Of a stretch of 64,000 nt of DNA, positions 1 to 10,100 are shown in pieces. The position numbers were made by a program, and so were the translations under genes. Source of the DNA: Siphonodentalium dalli (taxonomy: Eukaryota; Mollusca; Scaphopoda; Gadilida; Siphonodentaliidae). The stretch spans positions 174,469,164 through 174,533,163 of the forward strand of contig CP136066.1 of the NCBI GenBank assembly GCA_032622095.1, read 5' to 3'. Numbering within the stretch: the first letter of the stretch is position 1; each line of letters begins with the position of its first letter. The notes under the pieces are model-generated. The model was not told the DNA's origin. It was given only the letters and a program-made list of their open reading frames with translations, and did not search any database.

Positions 1-89
1 GGTAAGAAAATTGAACTGCTGAAGTGAATAAACTCTGTAATTTAAAAATGGTTATTATTGTAAACTGGGCGTCATAATAATAAACCTTT

Positions 90-250
90 TATCACAGTAG
101 TGAGTTGATCTGTGTCGTCGCATCATGTCTCGTTGAGGTGGGCAGATTGCCGGATCAAACTCGCTGCCTGCGGCAACTCGTTTGATCTGGCAATCTGCCC
201 ACCTCAACTCGACGTGATACTACGACACGGATCAACACACTGTTGTGATA
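90..250. repeat. Foldback (hairpin) repeat, GTTGATC-type
   Basis: A long inverted repeat: the left arm begins TATCACAGTAGTGAGTTGAT and contains GAGGTGGGCAGATTGCC; the right arm is its complement and ends ATCAACACACTGTTGTGATA. The loop is about 19 bases. The apparent reading frame over it is only the hairpin read through. Likely a non-autonomous foldback element; only one copy is seen here. Confidence 0.8.
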
Positions 251-284
251 ATATGTATATATTTAAGTTACATATGATAACGCT

Positions 285-603
285 TAAGGGGTCACTCTCA
301 CCAAAAAAAGTGCTGAAGGGTACACAGGATTTTCAAAATGTGCTGAAGGGTACACAGGGTTTGAAATGTCATTCTAAAGGACATTCAGTTTTCGTATCTG
401 CCATGATTTATGTTAGAGAATAATTGTTTACGTTCCCATGAACATTACAATGAACTGAAAACAAATTGCTAATGGGCACCAGACTTTCAGAAACACAGTT
501 TAAGTAATGATGTTAGTGGCGATCACAAACCCTGTGTACCCTTCAGCACATTTTCAAACTCTGTGTACCCTTCAGCACTTTTTTTGGTGAGAGTGACCCC
601 TTC
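285..603. repeat. Inverted-repeat element with doubled GTGCTGAAGGGTACACAGG termini
   Basis: The left end reads AAGGGGTCACTCTCACC followed by two direct copies of TGCTGAAGGGTACACAGG; the right end carries the same in inverse order and ends GGTGAGAGTGACCCCTT. The terminal repeats are thus themselves tandemly duplicated. A decayed one-ended copy lies at 16100-16210 in TBCB intron 5. Confidence 0.75.
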
Positions 604-966
604 ATGTATAATAACTAGTAACCTGGTACCTACTGCGATAAAATTGTATGATATAAACATTTTCACTACAAGTTTAGAATTCTGCTGAAACTGTAGTTTA
701 GACCAACTATGCCATGTATACATGTGCAGATTCTGTACAAAACACTATGACAAACACAAATTTATTATACAAAAATATTAGAAATTCTATATTTTGTTCA
801 CCAACCACAAGAAATTATGTGAATTGCTAATTTTTAAGGTCAGAAATTCTGGAAAAACCTAAATATTCTGTTGGGAACAGTTGGGTAAAACAAAAATGTA
901 CAGCAACGAGCCATACGTCAGTTGATTGTCATGATTAAAACATAATATTAATTAAATACTGGTAGG

Positions 967-2162
967 TAGTGTTGTGCGGTTAACCGAGAAAACAACTCGG
1001 TTTCGGTTTAAAAAAATACCGACCGACATAATTCTGCCCCAACCGACATTACGTTTTTTTTTTTGTATGTTTATTTTTCAATTGAATCGACTTGTTAGTT
1101 GATAGTGTTGTCAAATAATCGACCTCTCTGATCAATTATATATCGGGATGTGTCCATTTTGTCTCAGATATGTGTTGTTATAATATCGTAAGCGTCATTG
1201 AGTTGCCAAACGAAACTGAAATGAGGAAGCATGTCATTGTAAAAATGAGAATGCGAACGAAAAGAAATGTTATACCACGTGGGAAATGGTGCAGTAGGTC
1301 ATTGACTTTTGTCACCTTTATTGTCAACTGTCTTAGAATAAGTGTGCACTTTATTTGAATTGATGGCGTGTGCTTGACGAAACATTTCGTTGTGTGCGGA
1401 AATAAAGTCGGTAGTTAGAACTGCAATTTCTGAAACTTCATTCTCCCGGCTAATCGGTCAATAAAATTGAACTTTTATCAATAACGTTCAACGAAATATT
1501 ACGAATTTGAGCCGGCCAATTGCTGTGTATACATGTACGTGCACTTATCAGCATCTTGTTGATCACAGCAGTTATTTTTGCGCGTAACGGTATCTCTAAC
1601 CCACAAACTGAGCGGGATCATCAAACGCGTAATTACGTCATCATTGTCGAGGAACTGGGCACATGTCACACTTGCTACACCGTAACTGATTGATTACCAC
1701 GGCCTTAATTGTCTTTAAACGATATCGGTACCAATATAATAGTCGCACGGGACTTCATCTTGTATGGATGAAACGTCGCTGTATTTGCGTTTCCCTTTTA
1801 TGTTTTGATTTTGGTACGGTGGAAATATTTGTGTATAGTCGGAAAAAAGTTTGAGTCAGCGTCTGGAAATATGGTCAGTCGGGCTGAGTCGGGCACTACT
1901 ATTTTGTGTTTGCTTAAATTTTATGGTTCAATATATGACTTTTATCTCACATTCTCATTAAAGTTCATGATTTAGCAACAGAGCAAGCTGTTCCCCAACT
2001 TTTTATAACCCTCTGTAACTGGTAGTGCCTGTTTTGTCCAGTTGTGTTGGACTAATAGCTATTATGTTAAGTGATTGCTTACTAAAACCGAAACCGAAAA
2101 CCGAGGTTGTTTACCGAAAAAAAAAGAAACCTAATCGTAAATTCTAAAACCTCACAACACTA
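967..2162. mobile_element. hAT-like non-autonomous DNA transposon with 8-bp target duplication
   Basis: The element begins TAGTGTTGTGCGG and ends with the complementary CCTCACAACACTA, and subterminal sequence matches inversely (AACCGAGAAAACAACTCGGT on the left, ACCGAGGTTGTTTACCG on the right). It is flanked on both sides by the identical 8-mer CTGGTAGG (959-966 and 2163-2170). Eight-base duplications with TAGTG/CAGTG-type termini are typical of the hAT superfamily. No transposase reading frame is visible in its 1196 bp, so it must be mobilised in trans or be dead. Confidence 0.85.
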
Positions 2163-2375
2163 CTGGTAGGCTAAAAATAAATCTCTCTTTTCTATTGCCT
2201 GGCCAGTGAAGGATCCAGGGATCGGGAGGGGGTATCACACTCCTGATGGTGGGGGGGGGGTGGACACTTTTTGAAAATCCAATATTGGTACATTGAGATC
2301 GAATCTAGGGCTCTCTGAGTCAGTATTTTGAATTTTACTGAGAGGTCAATTTGATCAAGTTTGGTTGGTGATTTT

Positions 2376-2838
2376 CACGGGTCCGTGACTACCCGCCCCC
2401 GAGACAACCCGCCCCCTTTCACTCTGAGACAACCCGCCCCCGGACAACCCGCCCCCAAAAATCAATTAGCGGTAATCAGTCGACATCGTTCAAAGGCTGT
2501 TTGTATACTCACCTCCAGTTAACATCAGTGAGATGAATCCCGATCACTAAGTTTTGTGATAACACACTGTGATAATGAACCATTTGCATCAAATGTTTGC
2601 ACTTACCTTAAGTGCCGTTCAGTTGTCAAAACATCGTGTCATTCTTTATCCCAGTCCACGTATTGACATAATTAATGAATAAACACATGTTTTGTTGATC
2701 AAAATCTTTAATAATATATCATCAAAGAACATAATCACTATTAACAATTTCGGGACAACCCGCCCTCATTTATCGGGACAACCCGCCCCCAAAATAGCAT
2801 AGGGGCGGGTTGTCTCGGGGGCGGGTAGTCCCGTTCCC
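2376..2838. repeat. GC-rich inverted-repeat element (CCCGCCCC words)
   Basis: Both ends carry ACTACCCGCCCCCGAGACAA in inverse orientation, with further internal copies of GACAACCCGCCCCC near each end. The GC-rich ends contrast sharply with the AT-rich interior and neighbourhood. I see no clear target duplication; the neighbouring TA-flanked element starts 13 bases to the right. Confidence 0.65.
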
Positions 2839-2850
2839 ATTTTCACAATA

Positions 2851-3027
2851 CTCTCAGGTGTCTAATAATTGTGATGGCCTAATAATAGTGATGTGTGGGG
2901 ATTTAGGCTGAAATTAATAATAGTGATGGCAATTTCACGCTGTGTCTCAATTCCAAATAATAGTGATCGTTGGGAATTTTCTCCAAAATTAATAATCGTG
3001 CTGACACTATTATTTGGCACCTGAGAG
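2851..3027. mobile_element. 177-bp TA-flanked MITE (CTCTCAGGTG termini), copy 1
   Basis: Inverted termini CTCTCAGGTG ... CACCTGAGAG are flanked by TA on both sides (2849-2850, 3028-3029), as expected of Tc1/mariner-type insertion. The interior is rich in the word AATAATAGTG and is itself largely self-complementary. A second copy at 12529-12705 has exactly the same length. Confidence 0.8.
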
Positions 3028-3604
3028 TACACTAGAGGAACACTCCGACGTTCGTACTCATTCAAATTGGTAATTAAGTTGTTGCATGAATTTCATGAAT
3101 GCTGTAATCGAGGCTTCTACTTTCGTTTATGTTCTTTGTTTTGTAGAACCGATCTTCAATCACGCATTTTAAATAGAACAAGCTAATTTCGTGAACATCA
3201 CATACACTGTAAGATTGGGCAAGGATTTATGAACAAAATTACATATACATGTACCATTGCATTCATACATAAAAGTGTAGGGCAAACATAAAAAGTGACC
3301 CGTTACTGTCTGAATGACTGTAGGCTAGACTAAGTGTAGGCTGTAGCTGTTCATAGCATCATATCCAGAAATAGAAAACGAAATTAGTCTTCTGGAAATT
3401 CCATTGTATGATTGTAATATTTTTTCAAGTTTTCTACAGGTTTATTAAATTAAAATATACAAATTTGATAATGATCTTTTTCTTCTAATGTTTGCATTTT
3501 GTTGAAATCTAACTTAAAATATCAATGGCAGGGATAAGTATTGGCACTGGGTGCCAATTTCTGTTGATTCATGATTGATTGTGAAATTGTATTTTTTTGC
3601 GTAC

Positions 3605-3785
3605 CACATAAATCCGATTTCTGTAAAACTGCACCAGAAGTAACATCTATAACTTTCACAAAAGGACCTTTGGTTGTTACTAATAAAGCGTTCAGTGATG
3701 AATGGTATGTCACGTTCACACATTTTTCACAAACAGATAAACATCCGTCTACAGCGACGAACCACTGCTTCCTAGTGGCCGCCAT
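3605..3785 (-). CDS. BIRC6: BIRC6 (BRUCE) first coding exon
   Basis: BIRC6 is a very large membrane-associated inhibitor of apoptosis and hybrid E2/E3 ubiquitin enzyme that restrains caspases, SMAC and autophagy factors. This exon encodes its first 60 residues, starting MAATRKQWFVAVDGC and continuing through NALLVTTKGPFVKVIDVTSG, which matches the start of the N-terminal beta-propeller of animal BIRC6 (the family pattern is W-x-V-x-x-DGC, a Y-H-x-x-LNA segment, then K-VIDxTSGA-LQ). The start codon is the only in-frame ATG before the homology. The exon probably ends after TTATGTG with donor GTACGC (3604 downward), leaving phase 1. Reading on gives an unrelated tail, so the longer open frame to 3522 is not all coding. 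The BIR and UBC domains lie outside the window. It is arranged head to head with TBCB. Confidence 0.88.
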
Positions 3786-3788
3786 CTT
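3778..3788 (-). promoter_or_regulatory. YY1-type site overlapping the BIRC6 start codon
   Basis: On the minus strand the sequence AAGATGGCGGC contains the BIRC6 initiator ATG. It is the textbook YY1 motif in the orientation in which YY1 sites often sit just downstream of transcription starts of housekeeping genes and include the ATG. Binding is inferred. Confidence 0.55.
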
Positions 3789-4039
3789 CCCTCACCACAC
3801 CTCTCGTTGTTGACATTTTCACAATGAGATCCAAAATATTTTGGATTAATTTAATAATTATCAGTCAAAATTCACTTAAAATAATGCTATAAAGCAAATA
3901 TAAGACATTTAAGTTAAAAAATAATTTTAATTTAATGAGTTGATGTGTAAAAATATCACGTGACACGAGTGTTTATTTCCAAAACAAACGCACGTGTTGC
4001 CGAACATTCTTGAAGAAAATTATTTTCCCGGCATTAAAA
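3786..4039. promoter_or_regulatory. Bidirectional BIRC6-TBCB promoter, 254 bp between start codons
   Basis: Only 254 bp separate the BIRC6 ATG (minus) from the TBCB ATG (plus), so both 5' leaders and core promoters must fit here. The interval has a palindromic E-box TCACGTGA at 3956-3963 and a second CACGTG at 3991-3996, both on the TBCB side. Its middle (about 3830-3950) is very AT-rich without a convincing TATA box. No transposon is recognisable in it, in contrast with the surroundings. Use as a shared promoter is inferred from spacing. Confidence 0.75.
3956..3963. promoter_or_regulatory. Palindromic E-box TCACGTGA
   Basis: The perfect palindrome TCACGTGA, in the context ATCACGTGACA, fits basic helix-loop-helix-zipper factors of the USF/TFE/MITF type. 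A second E-box CACGTG lies 28 bp downstream at 3991-3996. Both are within 90 bp of the TBCB start codon. Function is inferred. Confidence 0.5.
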
Positions 4040-4156
4040 ATGGCCAACATTCAAGTTATTACGAGCAGCCAAGTCAATGTTTTGGTGACGAGTACTGTAA
4101 ATACTTTCGAGACACGGAACAGATTCGCAAAAGACATAACAGTAGCAGGAATAAAG
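4040..4156 (+). CDS. TBCB: TBCB coding exon 1 (residues 1-39)
   Basis: Starts [18 protein letters not shown] and ends VAGIK, the first strands of the ubiquitin-like domain. The ATG is the only one consistent with the homology, and the donor is AAG|GTGATA (phase 0). The open frame that spans this exon in another phase is not coding. Confidence 0.92.
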
Positions 4157-7100
4157 GTGATAACTTAAATTATTTAACCCGCAGTGAAAAATATTGTTAC
4201 AAGTGACAACTGAATTCTGGGATCAACACTGACAACAGTGATCAATTTGAGTTTGACTGATCACAGGCGTTTGCCAAAATGATAATATACCAATATGGCA
4301 ATAACATGATTTTAGAGATCGTTATGGTTTATAACGCCCCAAAAATAATGGTGATATAACCAGAAACGTGCTCCCGTTGTTAACGAAAACAAAGTCAAAG
4401 GTTCATTTATAACAATCGCTTAATTCCAGTCGAACTTCATCTCAAAATTATGGAATCTTACTGTGCGAGTAAATTAATCTATTAGAGAAAGCCCTCTAAA
4501 GTGGTAATAATAAATAATAAAATAAATATGTAATACCTGGGGGGAAGAGGCTATAATCCTCCCTGAAGTACAGGGCTGTACATAGTTCTCCCTGCCCAGT
4601 TGTTGCTGAATGTCTGTCTGTCTGTAGTTGTTACGTCCTAGTGACAAAGCTGGCTTTTACAGGACGGTGGGAGGAGCGCTATTTTTGTTCTCCCAGAGCC
4701 GCCTTGAATGTTTCTAGGTCGGCTGCATTGACTGTGCTGTTGTCCAGTTTGTTCCAGTCAAGTACAGTCCTCGGAAAGAAGGAATGGTCTGTGTTTGTAT
4801 GAATTGGTTCGTAGGCACTTTTGTTATTTGTGGTTAGTTTCTCCACGATGTTGTCACTAACAAAGTCCTTGAATTTTGTGGGTTTCTTTTTCCTCTTTGG
4901 GCGGTAGTTTCTTAGGTAGTGTTCGGAGTTGATACCCGGGGCCGATCCCTTAACCACTTTGTAAAATAGTGTCAGTCTCTGTTCCTTTCTTCTTGCTTCT
5001 AGGGATGGTAGTTGAAGTTCACTGACCATTGATGTTACACAGCCTTTCTCTCTCGTTCGGTAGTCCTGTTTCATAAATCTTGCTGCTTTGCGTTGGACAT
5101 TCTCCAGTTTTGTCTTGTCTGCATACTCTAGCTGAGGGTGGACTAATGCTATGTATGTCGTTTTTCTAAGATCCATTTGGCAGTACCTGAGATTTCGCCG
5201 AAGGAAGCCTAGGGTGGAGTTTGCCTTCTTCGTGGTGGACTCGATGTGGTGCTGCCACTGCATGTCATTGGAGAATTGGACGCCAAGGTACGGGTTGTTT
5301 GTGACTTTCGCATCCCCCATTTGGTGGCCCATGATTCCAGTTTGCGTAGATCTTGTTGCAATATTTCGTGGTCTTTGTAGGTGTTTATCTGGCTGTACAG
5401 GAGGCAGTCATCTGCGAATAGACGGACTTGTTCTGTTACTGTGTCCGGTAGGTCATTTCTGTGACAGAGAAAGAGCAGCAGTCCCAATACTGTTCCCTGT
5501 GGTACTCCTGATAGCACGTCAACTTCTTCTGAGTAGTATCCCTCGAGTGCAACTCTCATCTTTCTTTCTTTCAGAAAGGATGCTAGCCATCTGTTGATCT
5601 GGCCTGTGATACTGTAGTGATTTAGTTTGGTCAATAGGCTGTCATGTGGCACAGTGTCGAAAGCTTTGGAGAAATCAAGGATGGCCACGTCGATCTGCTT
5701 CTTGTTTTCAAATGATTGTAAGATGTCTTGTGTTGTCACTGCTAGTTGTGTTTCACAGGAATATCCCCTTCGAAAGCCATGGTTTAGCTTTGTTAGTATG
5801 TTGTGCTTCTCCAGGTGTTCATGGATATGGCGGCATATGAGGTGTTCTAGTAGCTTGCACAGTACTGATGTTAGGGACACAGGACGATAGTTTTCCGCTT
5901 GATGTCGGTCTCCTTTTTTGTAGACTGAGGCTATGTTGGCGCTGCGCCAGTCCCTTGGTTATGTGCCTGTGTCTAATGAGAGTTGGAATATGAGCCTGAA
6001 GGCAGGTGCCAGTTGTTTTGCGTACTTCTTTAGGATAGAGTTTGGGATACCGTCTGGACCCGAAGCTTTGGATGAGTTTAATCTCTTCAGCAGAGCTTCA
6101 ACGCCATTCACTGTCACTGTCAGTTTGCCGATGTTTTCGCATTTGGGTTGAAGGTCAGGTATTGGTGGTTGGTTCTTGGTGAATACTGACTGGAACTGCT
6201 TTACCAGGATTTCTGCTTTGCTGAATCGTTCATTAATCTAGCCCGGCCTTGCCCATATCAAACATGCACCAGTATATAATGTATAATGGTACGTCATCAT
6301 CAATGTTTGGGGAGTAAGTCGCCATGACTTTTACCCCTTTCACATAATAACATACCGTACATGTTGTAGATGTACTAGTATACTGCTAACAACATTTCAG
6401 TATTCCAAAATGGGCCGTATTAATGTTTTTATCAGCATTGTCATTATGTCTTTCTCGTTATATTCTAAATTTCACTTGATTATGTATAAAATGCAGTTGG
6501 CTTTCTTGACTGACTTGTTTATTTGTTGATCGAAATTGAGGTTTTCATCTATATACCCTATATCCGCAGGATATCCCGAGGTCTTTCTCAAATCTTGTTC
6601 TCAAAATCGCAGACCTCGCTTCAGGTTGTACATGTATATGATGGGACCAGGTCCAAGTTACTACCCAGATAGCAAGCCTATGTTGGGCCAAAATTGCTAT
6701 CCTGTTGGCACCATTGGCATTGCCGACTTGGCAATAAGTTTGGTTGGCACGACAACGTTCAATGGTTCCACATTGGGCCAATGTATCTACTCCAATCTTT
6801 TGATTTGTACTGTTGGCCAAACAGTTGCCCAATATTCAAAATTTAACACCGTGCATACAGGTATTTTCAAACACATGCAGCTTTGACCACCATAACTTGA
6901 TAAGAGCAGATATACGGTATAAGACTATATATAACTACTTTTCAGTCAGTACTAGCCACATGCATGTATCCATATACAATGTACATAATACATTTGCAGG
7001 TAGGTTGCAGTCCAATTACATACCGGTACATGTACCTGTACAGGGGCCGTCAGTGGCCTGTGCCCCCATTGTGTGCTTCGCACACATTTTGATCTGAAAC

Positions 7101-10100
7101 AGTTCTGCACTGGACAATTAATTTACACACCAAGAACAGAGCAGGAACACCGTAATCATGTTTGCAATTCATTGACTCCCCATTTTAGTGAAGCTTGAAA
7201 TTCAATCTGCTTATGAACCTGTTTGAATTGTTGGGCAGATCTTGGTGACTCGGTTTTGTAAGCAGCTAAGAACATAGCGTCAAATGAGTAAACAGATTAT
7301 ACATGCAGTTCAGCAACTTTTGGATGATTTTTCCGTCACAACTATATAAAAAGTTATTGTCTTGATCTTGTGAAGTTCTCCAATAAAAACATGTCCATTC
7401 AGGCCTCAAACTATGGTGCTGGACATTTGCAGAATGGCTCTGAATGAGGTCCCCAGAGGGTGAATTTAGTGACGCTACCCTGCACAGCAGCTACATGTAG
7501 CATCACTAAGTTCACCCTCTGGGGACCTAATTCTGGCTGGGCCTCATCTTCTGTAAGGTATCCTTATTATAATTTTTTTAGTTTAGTCTCTCTGAATCTC
7601 CAAATTGGCAGACAACACAATGCATAATCGAGGTACCCAATGGGTGCACATCACAATCTTCACCATCTGGGAACTTAAATCTGAGTCTAGATCTCCCAAT
7701 GGGAGACTCCCTTGGCAGTTAAGGCCATTCTGAATGAGGTCCCTCTTGGGACCTCATTCTGCAAATGTCCAGCACTGTATTTTGAGGCCGGTGTCCATTA
7801 TAATCAATATCAAAATAGAATCAATTTCTGGAAGTTATTATCACCTTATTTACCGTACATTGCTACATGCATCAGTAAATAACAATTAAAAAATTGATGA
7901 TGTTCCTTAAAAATTTACTTGTAAACCAGTATTTCTAGCAGCTGTCTTTGATATTAAAGCATTAACGCAGGATTGACAGCCAGACAAAAAGATGATAGAA
8001 ATGCAGAATAATTCATATTCATTGGTGGGAAATGTGAAGATAATAAGATCAACAAATGACCTATGGCTGTGGTCGTTTGTTGTACTTATTTATCTGAACA
8101 TCGAAAGTATCGAAAGGATTAATACAACAAACGACCATAGCATAGGTCATGAGAAATTAACTTTATATGAGAGAAAGTTGGTTGAGTCATGGTTTGGTGG
8201 GGGGGGGGGGGGGGAATGATACTCAGGCCTGGGTATTTGCCCCCCCCCCAAACACTGACTCAATGAACTTTTTCTTGTATAATGTTAATTTCTCGCCATA
8301 TTCTCGACTATATAAAGCAAAATAAGCAATAAAATCCTAAGCTGATTTTTTTGTCATATGTATCTTCTAGGTGAGGGGGGATACTCAGGCCTGGGTATCT
8401 CCCCCCCCACTCACCCTAAACCCCAACTCAATCAACTGTTTCATGTAAAAAGTTGATTTCTTGCCATTTCATGACTTTATAAAGCAAAATAAGCGATAAA
8501 AGCATAAGCTGATTTTTTTGTCATACATCTATGTAGCTGCTGTGTGGGGGAAGATATGCCTGGGTATCTCCCCCTACACCAAACCCTGACTCAATCAACC
8601 TTTTTGGGTCATAAAGAAGTTGATTATTTAGGGCATTACCGTATGCATGCTGGTATATAAGAGAGACGTCACTTCTTCCTTGCACAAAAATAAGGAGAAT
8701 ATGCACGTCTTCAGGAGAAGATGTCTCCCAAGTCGCTCTCTAGGCTGCTCCATGGGCACCAATTCCGATTTGTACACTGTTTACAGGCCCTCATTGAGCC
8801 TATGCTGTAAACATACGGTTGATGTTGTCAGAATATTCTTCTGACAAGGAAAAGTAACCTGGTATTACTAGCTTGCCCACAATTATGTGTACGAACAACA
8901 CAGATTAAACAATATGCCTGATTCAAGTGAATCGCAAGCGTTGTATTCTGTGTGGAAGGGATGTAGTACAATAATTATTTATATTCTGATGACAATCATG
9001 TTTATTTGCAGGATAAATTAGAAATGGTAACAGGATCACATTCAGGTCAAATGAAATTGGAGCTACGTTCTGCTGATAACGATTTCATCTGCTCCTTAGA
9101 CAATAATGATGCTATGCTTGGAAGCTATCCAATTGAAGATAACATGAAAATACATGTGAGTACGACGTTTCAATATACATGTATATATTGTGGTTTCCAT
9201 TCCATACAATTCCATACAACGTAGTGACTTCTCGGTATGATTTTGGTGCACACAATCACTCAGAGGCCTAAGCAGAATGAGGTTCCCAGAGGGTGAATAT
9301 GGTGTTGCTAGCCCACTGTGCGGGATATCATCACTAAATTCCCCCTTTGGGGACCTCATTCTGCAATTGTCAGACACATTATATCTTGGCTTGGATATTT
9401 TTTACAGATTTTTCTATACAGTAATGCCCTAAATAATCGACTCCTTAACCACAGCAGAATTATGGGTAATTTTTCAGGATTTAGACGGATATATGGCTTA
9501 TTGCCATTCATCGGAAAGCTCTCAATGAGAGCTTTCCGATGATTGGCAACAAGCCATATTTCGGACTAAAGCCTTAAAAATTACCCATAATTCTGCTGTT
9601 GTTAAGGAGTCGATTATTTAGGGCATTATTGTACCTCTGAGAGACTATTTATCCCTGGCAAACAAATTTTGGCTGGGATATAGAAATGTGCTCCATCTGT
9701 CCGTGAGTCAGTTTGTAACAACTTTGAAGCTCTATATCTTGGTCATTGTCAGTCAGATTTTAATGATCTTCTGTATGTTGATGAACCAATATGGGGCAAC
9801 GAGTATTTACAAACAGCGGTTTTAGTCCTTTGTTATTTTTCCAGAGTTACTTCCCTTATTGAGAATGGGACTTAAATGTAGTGTGAATATGGATTTTACT
9901 CTTTGCTTGATTAAAACCGACAGCACACCCTTCATGCCACATCCATCATCGGATAAAGAACATGGCCACCAACAGCCATCTTGAATTTTACATTTAAATC
10001 CATCGACACATCTTGCAGCCCACATTTGTTGGAAGAATTTACAGGCATGATTAGCATCACCTCCAGATATGAACTATTGAATTTGAATGTTCATCAATAA

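Larger units (their letters stand above)
1..3604 (-). other. BIRC6: BIRC6 intron 1 (part inside the window)
   Basis: This stretch lies downstream of the BIRC6 first coding exon on the minus strand. I looked for the next exon (the conserved beta-propeller continuation that follows exon 1 in animal BIRC6) and found none, so the intron probably runs past the left edge. It holds four mobile or foldback repeats, listed separately; 604-958, 2171-2375 and 3028-3604 show nothing recognisable. Confidence 0.6.

Noticed and set aside
1-10. Window start GGTAAGAAAA as a splice donor of an upstream plus-strand exon
   Set aside because: A single GTAAG at an arbitrary window edge carries no weight without the exon, and this strand is opposite to BIRC6.
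3514-3605. Continuation of BIRC6 directly after exon 1 (a CQYLS-like peptide on the minus strand near 3545)
   Set aside because: It resembles the residues that follow in BIRC6 for only four or five positions, then hits a stop; it lies out of frame and would need an exon of under 40 bases. Treated as chance.
5151-6151. Plus-strand open frames between 5151 and 6151
   Set aside because: Antisense shadows of the LINE reverse transcriptase.
8190-8250. G-run and C-run as an assembly artefact or element ends
   Set aside because: The runs recur in each unit of the local tandem repeat and are explained by it; no element termini or duplications found.
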